Shown piece after piece: positions 7,721 to 12,932 of a stretch of 12,932 nt of DNA (positions are counted from its first letter, which is position 1; each line of letters starts with the position of its first letter). The notes beneath the pieces were generated by a model. That model made no database searches and was not told the DNA's origin. It worked only from the letters and a program-made list of their open reading frames with translations. The translations under genes were made by a program, and so were the position numbers. This DNA is from Chloroflexota bacterium. Lineage in GTDB: Bacteria; Chloroflexota; Limnocylindria; Limnocylindrales; CSP1-4. The DNA lies in contig JAJYGO010000129.1 in NCBI GenBank assembly GCA_021785115.1, forward strand, positions 1 through 12,932, written 5' to 3'.

Positions 7721-9417
7721 CGGCGGCTGCCGAGCGAGGACACGCGCTGCCGCGCGCGCCATGGATCCCCGATCCTTTGCGCATCGCGATCGTCCTGTTC
7801 GTGGTGGCGTTCGTCGCGCGGGTCGTGACCGCGCTGCCCTTCTTCGCGCCCGGGTACCCCGACTCGGTCTACTACCTCGCCACGGCCCGGGAGATCGTCG
7901 CCGGGCACGGCTTCACCATGCCGTATATCTGGGCGTTCGTGGACACCGGCGGGCACCTGCCCCCCGCTGGCGTGCTGCCGATCCCGTCGAACGAGCACTG
8001 GATGCCGCTCGCCTCGATCGTCGAGGTGCCGTTCATCTGGGTGCTGGGCCCGACCTACCTGGCCTCCTGCCTGCCGTTCTGGATCCTGGCCGCGCTCGGA
8101 GCGTCGATCACATACTTGCTGGGGATCGACGCCGGGCTGGGTCGGCGGACCTCGATCGCGGCCGGGCTGCTGATGGCGATGCCGGGAGCGGTGGCGCCCT
8201 ATATGTCGCAGCCGGACAACTTCTCGCTCTACCTGGTGCTTGGCGTCGCGGCCATGTGGCTGTGCGTCCGGGGCGCCGCCGGGAACCGGCGGGCGTTCGC
8301 GCTCGGGGGCGTGGTGGTGGGTCTCGCGATGCTGGCTCGCACCGACGGCGTTCTGCTGGGCGTGCCGTTCATCGTGGCGTTCCTGGCGGAGCAGTGGCCA
8401 CGGTGGCGAGGGCGAGCGTCGGCCACACCCGCCCGGATCGGCTGGATCGCCGCCATCGCCTGCTTCGGCCTGTTCCTGCTGGTCATGACCCCCTGGTGGA
8501 TCCGCGACTACTCGATCTTCGGCTCGATCTCGCCGTCCTCCTCGAGCGGCCGCATCCTCTGGATCCGCACCTACGAGCAGCTCTTCAGCGTGTCCGATCA
8601 GACGACGCCGGCGACCTTCTTCGCCCAGGGTCTGGGCCCGCTGATCGCCAGCCGGATCGGGGGGCTGATCGTGGCGCTTGAGGTCTTCGTCACGCAGCCG
8701 CTCCTGATCGTCCTGATGCCGTTCATGTTGTGGGGCGCGTGGCTGCAGCGCCGCAACCTGACGTTCCGGCCGTGGATGGTGTACGGGCTCACGTTCCTGG
8801 TGTTCGCCGGGCTGGTGTTCGCGGTGCACCTGCCGTACGGGATGGCGCTCCACTCCGAGATGGCGCTGGCACCCCACGGTTACCTGCTGTCCGTGGTCGG
8901 GATCGGCGCCGCCGTGCGCTGGGTTGCCCTCCGTCGCCCGCACTGGGACGCAGCGCGCGCGACGCGCAACTTCACCGCGATCACGGTTGGCCTGGTGTGG
9001 GTTGTCGGCGCGGTCGCGACGTTGCTGCTCGCGGGGGCGTGGCGCCACGAGGCAGACTACCGCACGGCGCTGCTCTCAGAGCACCCGGTCCCTGCCACGG
9101 ACCGGCTGATGAGCGCCGACCCCGGCGCGTACTGGTATCGCTGGGGTATCACCGGCGTGCCGACGCCGAACGATCCGCTGCCGGTCGTGGAGAAGGCCGC
9201 TGCGCTGTACGGCGTGCGCTGGCTGATCCTGGAGAAGGACCAGCTGGTGCCGTCGCTGCGACCGGTGCTGGCGGGCCAGGTCCAGCCGTCGTGGCTCTCG
9301 AGGCCGCTGGCGGTGGTGCCGGCCGCTCCCTCGGACACGGGGCCGGATGCCACGCTTCCGCAGGCAGCCCTCTACGCCGTATGCCTGTCGCCGGGGGATG
9401 CGCGATGCGGGCCGTGA
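7717..9417 (+). CDS. GT39/ArnT-like polytopic glycosyltransferase (paralogue of the gene at 11438)
   Basis: This 566-residue membrane protein belongs to the PMT/ArnT-like GT-C group, which transfers sugars from polyprenyl phosphate. The GTG start at 7717 overlaps the previous stop (GTGA), giving translational coupling. Key segments are GYPDSVYYLATAREIVAGHGF (46-66), whose acidic residue Asp49 in the first outside loop is the candidate catalytic base, PSNEHWMPLASIVEVPFIW (90-108), SQPDNFSLYL (164-173), LARTDGVLLGVP (206-217) and TPWWIRDYSIFGSISPS (258-274). About ten to eleven membrane helices end near residue 440, followed by a ~120-residue C-terminal soluble part (YWYRWGITGVPTPND, YGVRWLILEKDQL), as is common for outside-facing domains in this group. 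The frame stays open upstream to 7267, inside the previous gene, but that stretch is an Arg/Gly-rich shadow. Donor and acceptor cannot be inferred. Confidence 0.88.
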   Translation: MTAAAERGHALPRAPWIPDPLRIAIVLFVVAFVARVVTALPFFAPGYPDSVYYLATAREIVAGHGFTMPYIWAFVDTGGHLPPAGVLPIPSNEHWMPLASIVEVPFIWVLGPTYLASCLPFWILAALGASITYLLGIDAGLGRRTSIAAGLLMAMPGAVAPYMSQPDNFSLYLVLGVAAMWLCVRGAAGNRRAFALGGVVVGLAMLARTDGVLLGVPFIVAFLAEQWPRWRGRASATPARIGWIAAIACFGLFLLVMTPWWIRDYSIFGSISPSSSSGRILWIRTYEQLFSVSDQTTPATFFAQGLGPLIASRIGGLIVALEVFVTQPLLIVLMPFMLWGAWLQRRNLTFRPWMVYGLTFLVFAGLVFAVHLPYGMALHSEMALAPHGYLLSVVGIGAAVRWVALRRPHWDAARATRNFTAITVGLVWVVGAVATLLLAGAWRHEADYRTALLSEHPVPATDRLMSADPGAYWYRWGITGVPTPNDPLPVVEKAAALYGVRWLILEKDQLVPSLRPVLAGQVQPSWLSRPLAVVPAAPSDTGPDATLPQAALYAVCLSPGDARCGP

Positions 9418-9430
9418 CCGACGTGCAGCC

Positions 9431-9487
9431 TTCATCCATCCGCAGGCCCTTCGTCCATCCGCAGGCCCTTCGTCCATCCACAGGGCC
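9431..9487. repeat. Three tandem 19-bp repeats
   Basis: Three head-to-tail copies of a 19-bp unit, consensus TTCGTCCATCCGCAGGCCC, occupy 9431-9449, 9450-9468 and 9469-9487. The first differs from the consensus at one base (A for G at position 4). The third differs at two bases (A for G at position 12, G for C at position 17). The array starts 13 nt after the end of the glycosyltransferase gene and lies ~115 nt before the antitoxin promoter. The unit length is not a multiple of three, so it is not a coding repeat. It could be a protein-binding array or a slippage product; the units have no spacers, so it is not a CRISPR. Confidence 0.85.
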
Positions 9488-9601
9488 GGCACGTACCCTC
9501 GGCGCCGCTTTCACCCGGGGCACGCTATCGCCGATTCCGCGCCTGTTCCCTGCGGTCCGCGACCCGGGGATCGGGAGGCTGCCGCGGATCGGGGGCCGCC
9601 G

Positions 9602-9629
9602 TTGAGCGGAAGCTTTCAGCGTGTACACT
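9602..9629 (+). promoter_or_regulatory. Candidate promoter of the Phd/PIN toxin-antitoxin operon
   Basis: TTGAGC (9602-9607) and TACACT (9624-9629) are separated by 16 nt and each match four of six bases of the bacterial sigma-70-type consensus. Transcription would begin near 9636, just before the ribosome-binding site of the antitoxin. The position between the repeat array and the TTG start makes it the most plausible promoter in the gap. Confidence 0.55.
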
Positions 9630-9650
9630 TCGAGAACCGGGAGGTGTACC
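9621..9650. promoter_or_regulatory. Candidate operator overlapping the antitoxin promoter and ribosome-binding site
   Basis: The perfect 8-bp palindrome GTGTACAC (9621-9628) overlaps the -10 box. GTGTAC recurs at 9644-9649, so GTACAC (9623-9628) and GTGTAC (9644-9649) also form a spaced inverted repeat. Phd/YefM antitoxins are known to repress their own operons through such palindromes, so this is a reasonable autoregulation site. The repeat also straddles the Shine-Dalgarno sequence GGGAGGTG (9639-9646). Confidence 0.45.
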
Positions 9651-9651
9651 G

Positions 9652-9912
9652 TTGGACGTCGGCGTGAAGGAGCTTCGAGACCACCTGCGCCAGTGGCTGG
9701 AGGCGGTCCAGCGCGGCGAGGAGATCACCGTGACCGAACGCGGCAAGCCGGTCGCTCGGCTGGTTCGTGCGTCCGGGCCCAGCGCCTACGAGCGGTTGGT
9801 GGCCCAGGGAGTGATCACCCCGGCAAAGCGACCGAAGCGACCATCCAGCTCGTACCCTCAAGTGATGGTGAAGGGATCCCTGTCCGACATCGTGCTCGAG
9901 CAGCGCGGATGA
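9652..9912 (+). CDS. Phd/YefM-family antitoxin
   Basis: This 86-residue protein is a prevent-host-death type antitoxin: a DNA-binding N-terminal fold that autoregulates the operon and a C-terminal tail that neutralises the partner toxin. The signature is VGVKELRDHLRQWLEAVQRGEEITVTERGKPVARLV (3-38), typical of Phd/YefM. The C-terminal tail, ending GSLSDIVLEQRG, resembles the toxin-wrapping tails of antitoxins paired with PIN toxins. The start is a TTG at 9652, supported by a strong GGGAGGTG five bases upstream (9639-9646). The stop overlaps the toxin ATG by 4 nt (ATGA), a coupling usual in such operons. The product binds DNA and toxin in the cytoplasm. Confidence 0.93.
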   Translation: MDVGVKELRDHLRQWLEAVQRGEEITVTERGKPVARLVRASGPSAYERLVAQGVITPAKRPKRPSSSYPQVMVKGSLSDIVLEQRG

Positions 9913-10340
9913 ACGCCTACTTCGACACCTCCGCGCTGGTCAAACTGTTGGCTCCGCAGGAGGCGGGGAGCGACCTCGCAAGGGCGATGTGGGACTCCAC
10001 GGACCTGGCGTTCACGAGTCGCATCGCCTACGTGGAGGCACGGGCGGCGCTGGCAGCCGGCAGTCGCTCCGGGCGCATGGCGGGCACGGATCAGCGGGAA
10101 AGCGGACGAGCCCTGGAGGAGTTCCTCCAGGCGATGGACCTCATCGACGTCACCCCTGAGATCGTGCGGGCTGCCGGCGACCTCGCCGAGGCGCACGGCC
10201 TCCGCGGGTACGACGCCGTTCACCTTGCCTCGTTGCTGACGCTCGACCCTGACGATACCGTGCTCATAACCTGGGATCGGGATCTCGCCTGGATGGGGTA
10301 TGCCTCGGGGCTCGACCTGGCCGGGATCCCGCTGGAATGA
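9909..10340 (+). CDS. vapC: PIN-domain (VapC-type) toxin ribonuclease
   Basis: This 143-residue protein has the complete acidic active site of PIN ribonucleases: Asp6 in YFDTSALVKL, Glu43 in YVEARAAL, Asp102 in LRGYDAVHLASLL and Asp123 in TWDRDL. These residues bind Mg2+ or Mn2+ and cleave RNA; known VapC toxins cut tRNA or rRNA and stop translation. Length and motif spacing are normal, so the toxin looks functional. The ATG at 9909 overlaps the antitoxin stop. The same frame is open upstream to 9621, but that stretch lies within the antitoxin in another frame and is not coding. The gene symbol denotes the family; the exact target RNA is unknown. No clear terminator follows. Confidence 0.94.
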   Translation: MNAYFDTSALVKLLAPQEAGSDLARAMWDSTDLAFTSRIAYVEARAALAAGSRSGRMAGTDQRESGRALEEFLQAMDLIDVTPEIVRAAGDLAEAHGLRGYDAVHLASLLTLDPDDTVLITWDRDLAWMGYASGLDLAGIPLE

Positions 10341-10416
10341 GCGCGGGCGCGGGCGCGGCCACACGGGCTCGGCCACTGACGCCGGTCGCTCGGCGGCCTG
10401 CAGCCCCCGCGGAGCA

Positions 10417-10447
10417 GTTGACTCCGAGATGTGACTCAACATAGCGT
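10417..10447 (+). promoter_or_regulatory. Candidate promoter and overlapping inverted repeat for the nucleotidyltransferase operon
   Basis: TTGACT (10418-10423) is followed after 18 nt by TAGCGT (10442-10447), a plausible -35/-10 pair. The inverted repeat GTTGACTC (10417-10424) / GACTCAAC (10433-10440) pairs at seven of eight positions across an 8-nt spacer and covers the -35 box and most of the spacer. A repressor bound here would block the promoter. This suggests autoregulation of the downstream two-gene unit, although neither product has an obvious DNA-binding domain. Confidence 0.45.
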
Positions 10448-10468
10448 CAAGCGGAGCACAGGGAACTG

Positions 10469-10537
10469 ATGGACGAGCAGGCGGCCGAGACCGCTTCGAG
10501 GGCACTGCAGGTACCTCCACGGAGGGTCCGTCCTTGA
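10469..10537 (+). CDS. Possible 22-residue leader peptide
   Basis: A short frame starts with ATG at 10469, preceded by AGGGA (10459-10463) six bases upstream, and encodes MDEQAAETASRALQVPPRRVRP. Its TGA stop (10535-10537) overlaps the TTG start of the nucleotidyltransferase (10534-10536). It lies downstream of the candidate promoter. The arrangement matches the overlapping stop/start coupling seen in other genes here and could set the translation rate of the TTG-started gene. The peptide has no recognised family, and a frame this short could easily be chance. Confidence 0.3.
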   Translation: MDEQAAETASRALQVPPRRVRP

Positions 10538-11052
10538 CACCGCCGCTACCGGAGCTGACCGCGGAGCAGATGCGGGCGTATCTGGGCGAGGTCGGCGAAC
10601 GCCTCCAGGTCAAGGGCGTCACCGGTGAAATCGTTCTCGCAGGCGGGGCAGTCATGGTGATGACCCTGCATGCGCGCGGCGGTTCACGCGACATCGACGC
10701 GGTGTTCACCCGAGAGCCCGAGGCTGTCCGCGAGGCAGCGGCCGCGGTGGCAGCGGCACGCGGCCTGCCAGTCGTTTGGCTCAACGACCACGTCAAGGAG
10801 TTCGTCGCACCGGACGCACCGACGGTCGCTCTGTTCGAGGTCCCTGGGCTGCGTGTGCGCACGGTCCGCCTCGACTACCTCTTCTACATGAAGGCGTGGG
10901 CTGGGGATCCGATCGATCAGCGAGACCTGCGCGCCATCGCGAAGGCACTGGGCGTACACGACGAGCAGGAGGCCTACGAGATCGTGCGCCGCTACTCATC
11001 CGGCGAGGTCTCGGAGGAGATTCAGATCCTGCTCGAGAGCCTCTTCGAATGA
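10534..11052 (+). CDS. AbiEii/DUF6036-like nucleotidyltransferase
   Basis: This 172-residue protein resembles the nucleotidyltransferases found in type IV toxin-antitoxin and abortive infection loci (AbiEii, MenT) and in DUF6036 proteins. It shows the polymerase-beta-type active site: GEIVLAGGAVMVM with Gly37-Gly38, then SRDIDAVF (51-58) with the metal-binding pair Asp53/Asp55. The later YMKAWAGDPIDQRDLRAIAKAL (118-139) matches the family's Lys...Arg-Asp helix (Lys120, Asp131). Relatives transfer nucleotides to tRNA or protein, but the target here is unknown. The protein is shorter than AbiEii (about 300 residues) and looks like a minimal version. A TTG at 10534 is chosen because GGAGGG (10521-10526) lies seven bases upstream. 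It overlaps the downstream gene by 4 nt (ATGA). Confidence 0.82.
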   Translation: MTPPLPELTAEQMRAYLGEVGERLQVKGVTGEIVLAGGAVMVMTLHARGGSRDIDAVFTREPEAVREAAAAVAAARGLPVVWLNDHVKEFVAPDAPTVALFEVPGLRVRTVRLDYLFYMKAWAGDPIDQRDLRAIAKALGVHDEQEAYEIVRRYSSGEVSEEIQILLESLFE

Positions 11053-11438
11053 CCACCGCGTATCGGGCCCAGACGACGGTCGACACGATGGCCCGGATCG
11101 CCGCAGGAGTCGATCCGTGGATCGCGTACCGCGACTTCCTCGAGGACTGGACGTATCTGCCCGAGTCTCGCCCAACGCTCGTCGCGCATCCGCCGCGTTT
11201 CTCTGACGAGGGCCAGCGCCGATGGGCCGCCCTTCTGGCTGCCTCGGTCGAGGCGCTCTGCGCCCGGGACGGGCTTCGCGCGCCTGCCTGGACGCGACAC
11301 CGCGAGTTCCGTTTGAGCGAGCCCTGGTACCTCTACGAGGGGTCCGGGCGGATCCGGGCGTGGCTCCGCGAGACGACGCCCGCCGCGTTCGCACGACGCA
11401 ACATCTGGAGCGGCAACCGGGTTCTGAGACGGACCTGA
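11049..11438 (+). CDS. Uncharacterised 129-residue partner of the nucleotidyltransferase
   Basis: I cannot assign a named domain to this protein. It is soluble, with no signal peptide or membrane segment. The N-terminal ~45 residues contain a Trp/Tyr-rich stretch (DPWIAYRDFLEDWTYLPESRP, 22-42). The middle is helical (RRWAALLAASVEALCARDGL, 57-76). The C-terminus has the pattern EPWYLYE...RIRAWLRETTPAAFARRNIW (91-120) and ends in basic residues. From memory, similar EPWY...TPxxFxxRNI tails occur in small proteins beside nucleotidyltransferases in high-GC bacteria, sometimes behind a helix-turn-helix; that is recollection, not a search result. The ATG at 11049 overlaps the nucleotidyltransferase stop and its own stop overlaps the next ATG by one base, so it is translated with its neighbours. 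A partner or antitoxin-like role is inferred from this context only. The frame is open upstream to 10776, but that lies inside the preceding gene. Confidence 0.8.
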   Translation: MTTAYRAQTTVDTMARIAAGVDPWIAYRDFLEDWTYLPESRPTLVAHPPRFSDEGQRRWAALLAASVEALCARDGLRAPAWTRHREFRLSEPWYLYEGSGRIRAWLRETTPAAFARRNIWSGNRVLRRT

Positions 11439-12932
11439 TGTGGCACCCGCGCATGGTGGGCGAGGGCGTCGCCCAGCCGGATCGTCCGGCGCCACAGGGC
11501 CGATCACGGTCGTTCGCGTCCACCGCCGCCGTCCCCATCGGCCTGTACCTGCTCGCCCTCGTCATCCGCGCGGTGCTGGCCGTGCTGACACCGGACCCCG
11601 CCTACCCGGATCCCGCCTACTACGTGGACATCGCGCGCAACCTGGCGGCCGGGAAGGGCTTCACCGAGAACTTCCTCTGGACGTTCATCGACGTGGGGGG
11701 GCGGATCCCGGCCAACCCGCACCTCCCGGTGCCCAGCAACGCCCACTGGGCGCCGCTCGCGTCGATGGTCCAGGTGCCGTTCATCTGGCTGTTCGGCCCG
11801 ACGCAGCTCGCTTCGCTGCTGCCGTTCGCGCTGGTCGGCGCACTCGCCGCGCCCCTCGGCTGGGCGATCGCGCGCGACGCCGGAGCGTCGCCGCTGGTCC
11901 AGGTCGGGTCCGGGATCCTGGGTGCCGTGCCGGGGTTGACCACCGTCTTCATGGCCCAGCCGGACAACTTCGCGCTGACCATGGTGCTGGGCGGGACGGC
12001 ACTGTGGCTCACCTCGCGCGGGCTGCGGGGGCACGCGCGCTCGTTCGTGGCCGCGGGACTGCTGATCGGGCTGGCGACGCTGGCCCGCACCGACGGGATC
12101 CTGCTGGCGGCCGCCCCGGCCGCGGCATTCGCGTGGGACCGCTGGCGGGCCTGGCGCACGGCACGGGTGGCGCCATCACTGCCTCCGGGCGCGCCCGCGG
12201 GAGCGGGCCACCCCGGCCAGGCGCCCGCATCGCCTCGACCGGGCGCGCCGGCCATCCCGTTCGTCGCGGCCGTGGGATGTGCCCTCGCCTTCCTCGTGGC
12301 GGTCGGGCCGTGGTGGATCCGCCAGCTGGCCGTCTTCGGCAGCATCTCGCCGTCGACCGGGTACGGGATCCTGTGGCTCCGCTCCTTCGCCGAGCTCGAC
12401 AGCGTCACCGCGCCGCGCACGCTTGCGGCGTTCCTGGCGCAACCGCTGGGCGCACTGGTGGGCAGCCGCGTGGCCGGGTTCGCGGCGGCGATCGGGATCT
12501 ACCTCGCGCTGGTGTGCGCGATCTTCCTGGCGCCGTTCGCGGCCGTCGGGTGGTGGATCCGGCGGCGATCGACCGAGACGGGGCCGTGGCTGGTAGCCGC
12601 CGTGGTCCTGCTGCTGTTCTCGGGGCTGCTCTTCGCGATCCACGTCCCGAACGGCATGTTCCTGCACGCGAGCGTATCGCTGGCGCCGGTCACGTACTGG
12701 CTCGCGATGGAGGGGATCGTGGCGGTCGGGGGCTGGATCGCGGCGCGGCGCCGAGCCTGGGACGGCGGCCGTCTGGCGCGCCTGCTCAGCGTGGCCGTGC
12801 TGGCCCTCGTGATCGCGGGATCCGCGCTCGCGGCGGCGTCGGTGCGCGCCGGCTGGGAGTCGACGCTGGCCGAGCGCGCGCAGCTGACGGCGGCGATCGA
12901 CCGGCTCGCCGTCCCGGGTGACCTGCTGATGT
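11438..12932 (+). CDS. GT39/ArnT-like polytopic glycosyltransferase, 3' end beyond window
   Basis: This is a paralogue of the protein encoded at 7717-9417 with the same motif order: AYPDPAYYVDIARNLAAGKGF (55-75; Asp58 is the candidate catalytic residue), PSNAHWAPLASMVQVPFIW (99-117), AQPDNFALTMVLG (173-185), LARTDGILLAAAP (215-227) and GPWWIRQLAVFGSISPS (290-306). The 498 complete codons seen cover all membrane helices; the C-terminal soluble part begins at AIDRLAVPGDLLM and leaves the window. It differs from the paralogue by a ~25-residue Pro/Ala/Gly-rich insert (about 244-272) in a loop between helices. The ATG at 11438 overlaps the previous stop (TGATG); the Met at codon 6 is an alternative start. 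As in the paralogue, a polyprenyl-phosphate sugar donor is expected and the acceptor is unknown. Confidence 0.88.
   Translation, partial: MWHPRMVGEGVAQPDRPAPQGRSRSFASTAAVPIGLYLLALVIRAVLAVLTPDPAYPDPAYYVDIARNLAAGKGFTENFLWTFIDVGGRIPANPHLPVPSNAHWAPLASMVQVPFIWLFGPTQLASLLPFALVGALAAPLGWAIARDAGASPLVQVGSGILGAVPGLTTVFMAQPDNFALTMVLGGTALWLTSRGLRGHARSFVAAGLLIGLATLARTDGILLAAAPAAAFAWDRWRAWRTARVAPSLPPGAPAGAGHPGQAPASPRPGAPAIPFVAAVGCALAFLVAVGPWWIRQLAVFGSISPSTGYGILWLRSFAELDSVTAPRTLAAFLAQPLGALVGSRVAGFAAAIGIYLALVCAIFLAPFAAVGWWIRRRSTETGPWLVAAVVLLLFSGLLFAIHVPNGMFLHASVSLAPVTYWLAMEGIVAVGGWIAARRRAWDGGRLARLLSVAVLALVIAGSALAAASVRAGWESTLAERAQLTAAIDRLAVPGDLLM

Noticed and set aside
7480..9048. Minus-strand open frame of 522 codons opposite the PIG-V-like and GT39-like genes
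   Set aside because: Its composition (His, Gln, Asp, Arg, Pro) is typical of the antisense of Leu/Val/Ala-rich membrane genes, and it has no recognisable domain.
9431..9487. CRISPR-like array
   Set aside because: The 19-bp units are directly abutting with no spacers, and no cas gene is present.
9558..9601. Approximate direct repeat around GGATCGGG near the antitoxin promoter
   Set aside because: Two GGATCGGG cores (9568-9575 and 9587-9594) with similar flanks are seen, but in such GC-rich sequence this is weak and may be chance.
10341..10395. Intrinsic terminator after the PIN toxin gene
   Set aside because: The stretch is GC-rich with small possible stems such as GCCG/CGGC, but there is no stable hairpin followed by a T run.
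11440..12921. Plus-strand frame of 493 codons starting two bases after the GT39-like start
   Set aside because: The neighbouring frame encodes a full set of GT39-like motifs and membrane helices; this one is Arg/Gly/Ala-rich and lacks them.

Overview
The window is a high-GC bacterial segment dominated by surface-polysaccharide genes. GTG and TTG starts are frequent, and genes are often joined by 1-11 nt overlaps. The protein families fit a high-GC soil or sediment lineage such as Chloroflexota (Limnocylindria-like) or Actinomycetota. That assignment is an inference from base composition and from the load of GT-C glycosyltransferases; there is no rRNA or other marker gene here.

Left part, minus strand (1-4334): three genes read leftward. 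They are an O-antigen ligase/polymerase-type membrane protein with a C-terminal TPR-like part, a polyprenyl-phosphate glycosyl-1-phosphate transferase (WbaP/CpsE type), and the first 181 residues of GDP-mannose 4,6-dehydratase, which runs off the left edge. Together they start glycan assembly on the lipid carrier, polymerise or ligate glycan, and supply GDP-4-keto-6-deoxymannose for GDP-fucose or GDP-rhamnose-type sugars.

Middle part, plus strand (4614-9417): after a divergent intergenic region come two tandemly duplicated compact GT87 (DUF2029) proteins, a PIG-V-like GT76 mannosyltransferase and an ArnT/GT39-like glycosyltransferase. All four are polytopic GT-C enzymes expected to use polyprenyl-phosphate sugars outside the membrane. 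Spacing of 16 nt, 64 nt and a 4-nt overlap suggests one transcription unit.

Right part (9418-12932): two small two-gene modules sit between two paralogous GT39-like genes (7717-9417 and 11438 to the right edge). The first is a Phd/YefM antitoxin with a PIN (VapC-type) toxin, preceded by three tandem 19-bp repeats, a clear promoter and a candidate operator. The second is an AbiEii/DUF6036-like nucleotidyltransferase followed by a 129-residue protein of unknown function. It has its own candidate promoter with an overlapping inverted repeat, and a possible 22-codon leader ORF whose stop overlaps the nucleotidyltransferase start. This second module is the best candidate for a little-described toxin-antitoxin or defence-like system.

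No tRNA, rRNA, CRISPR array, insertion sequence or convincing intrinsic terminator was seen. No stretch longer than 300 bases lacks a gene.
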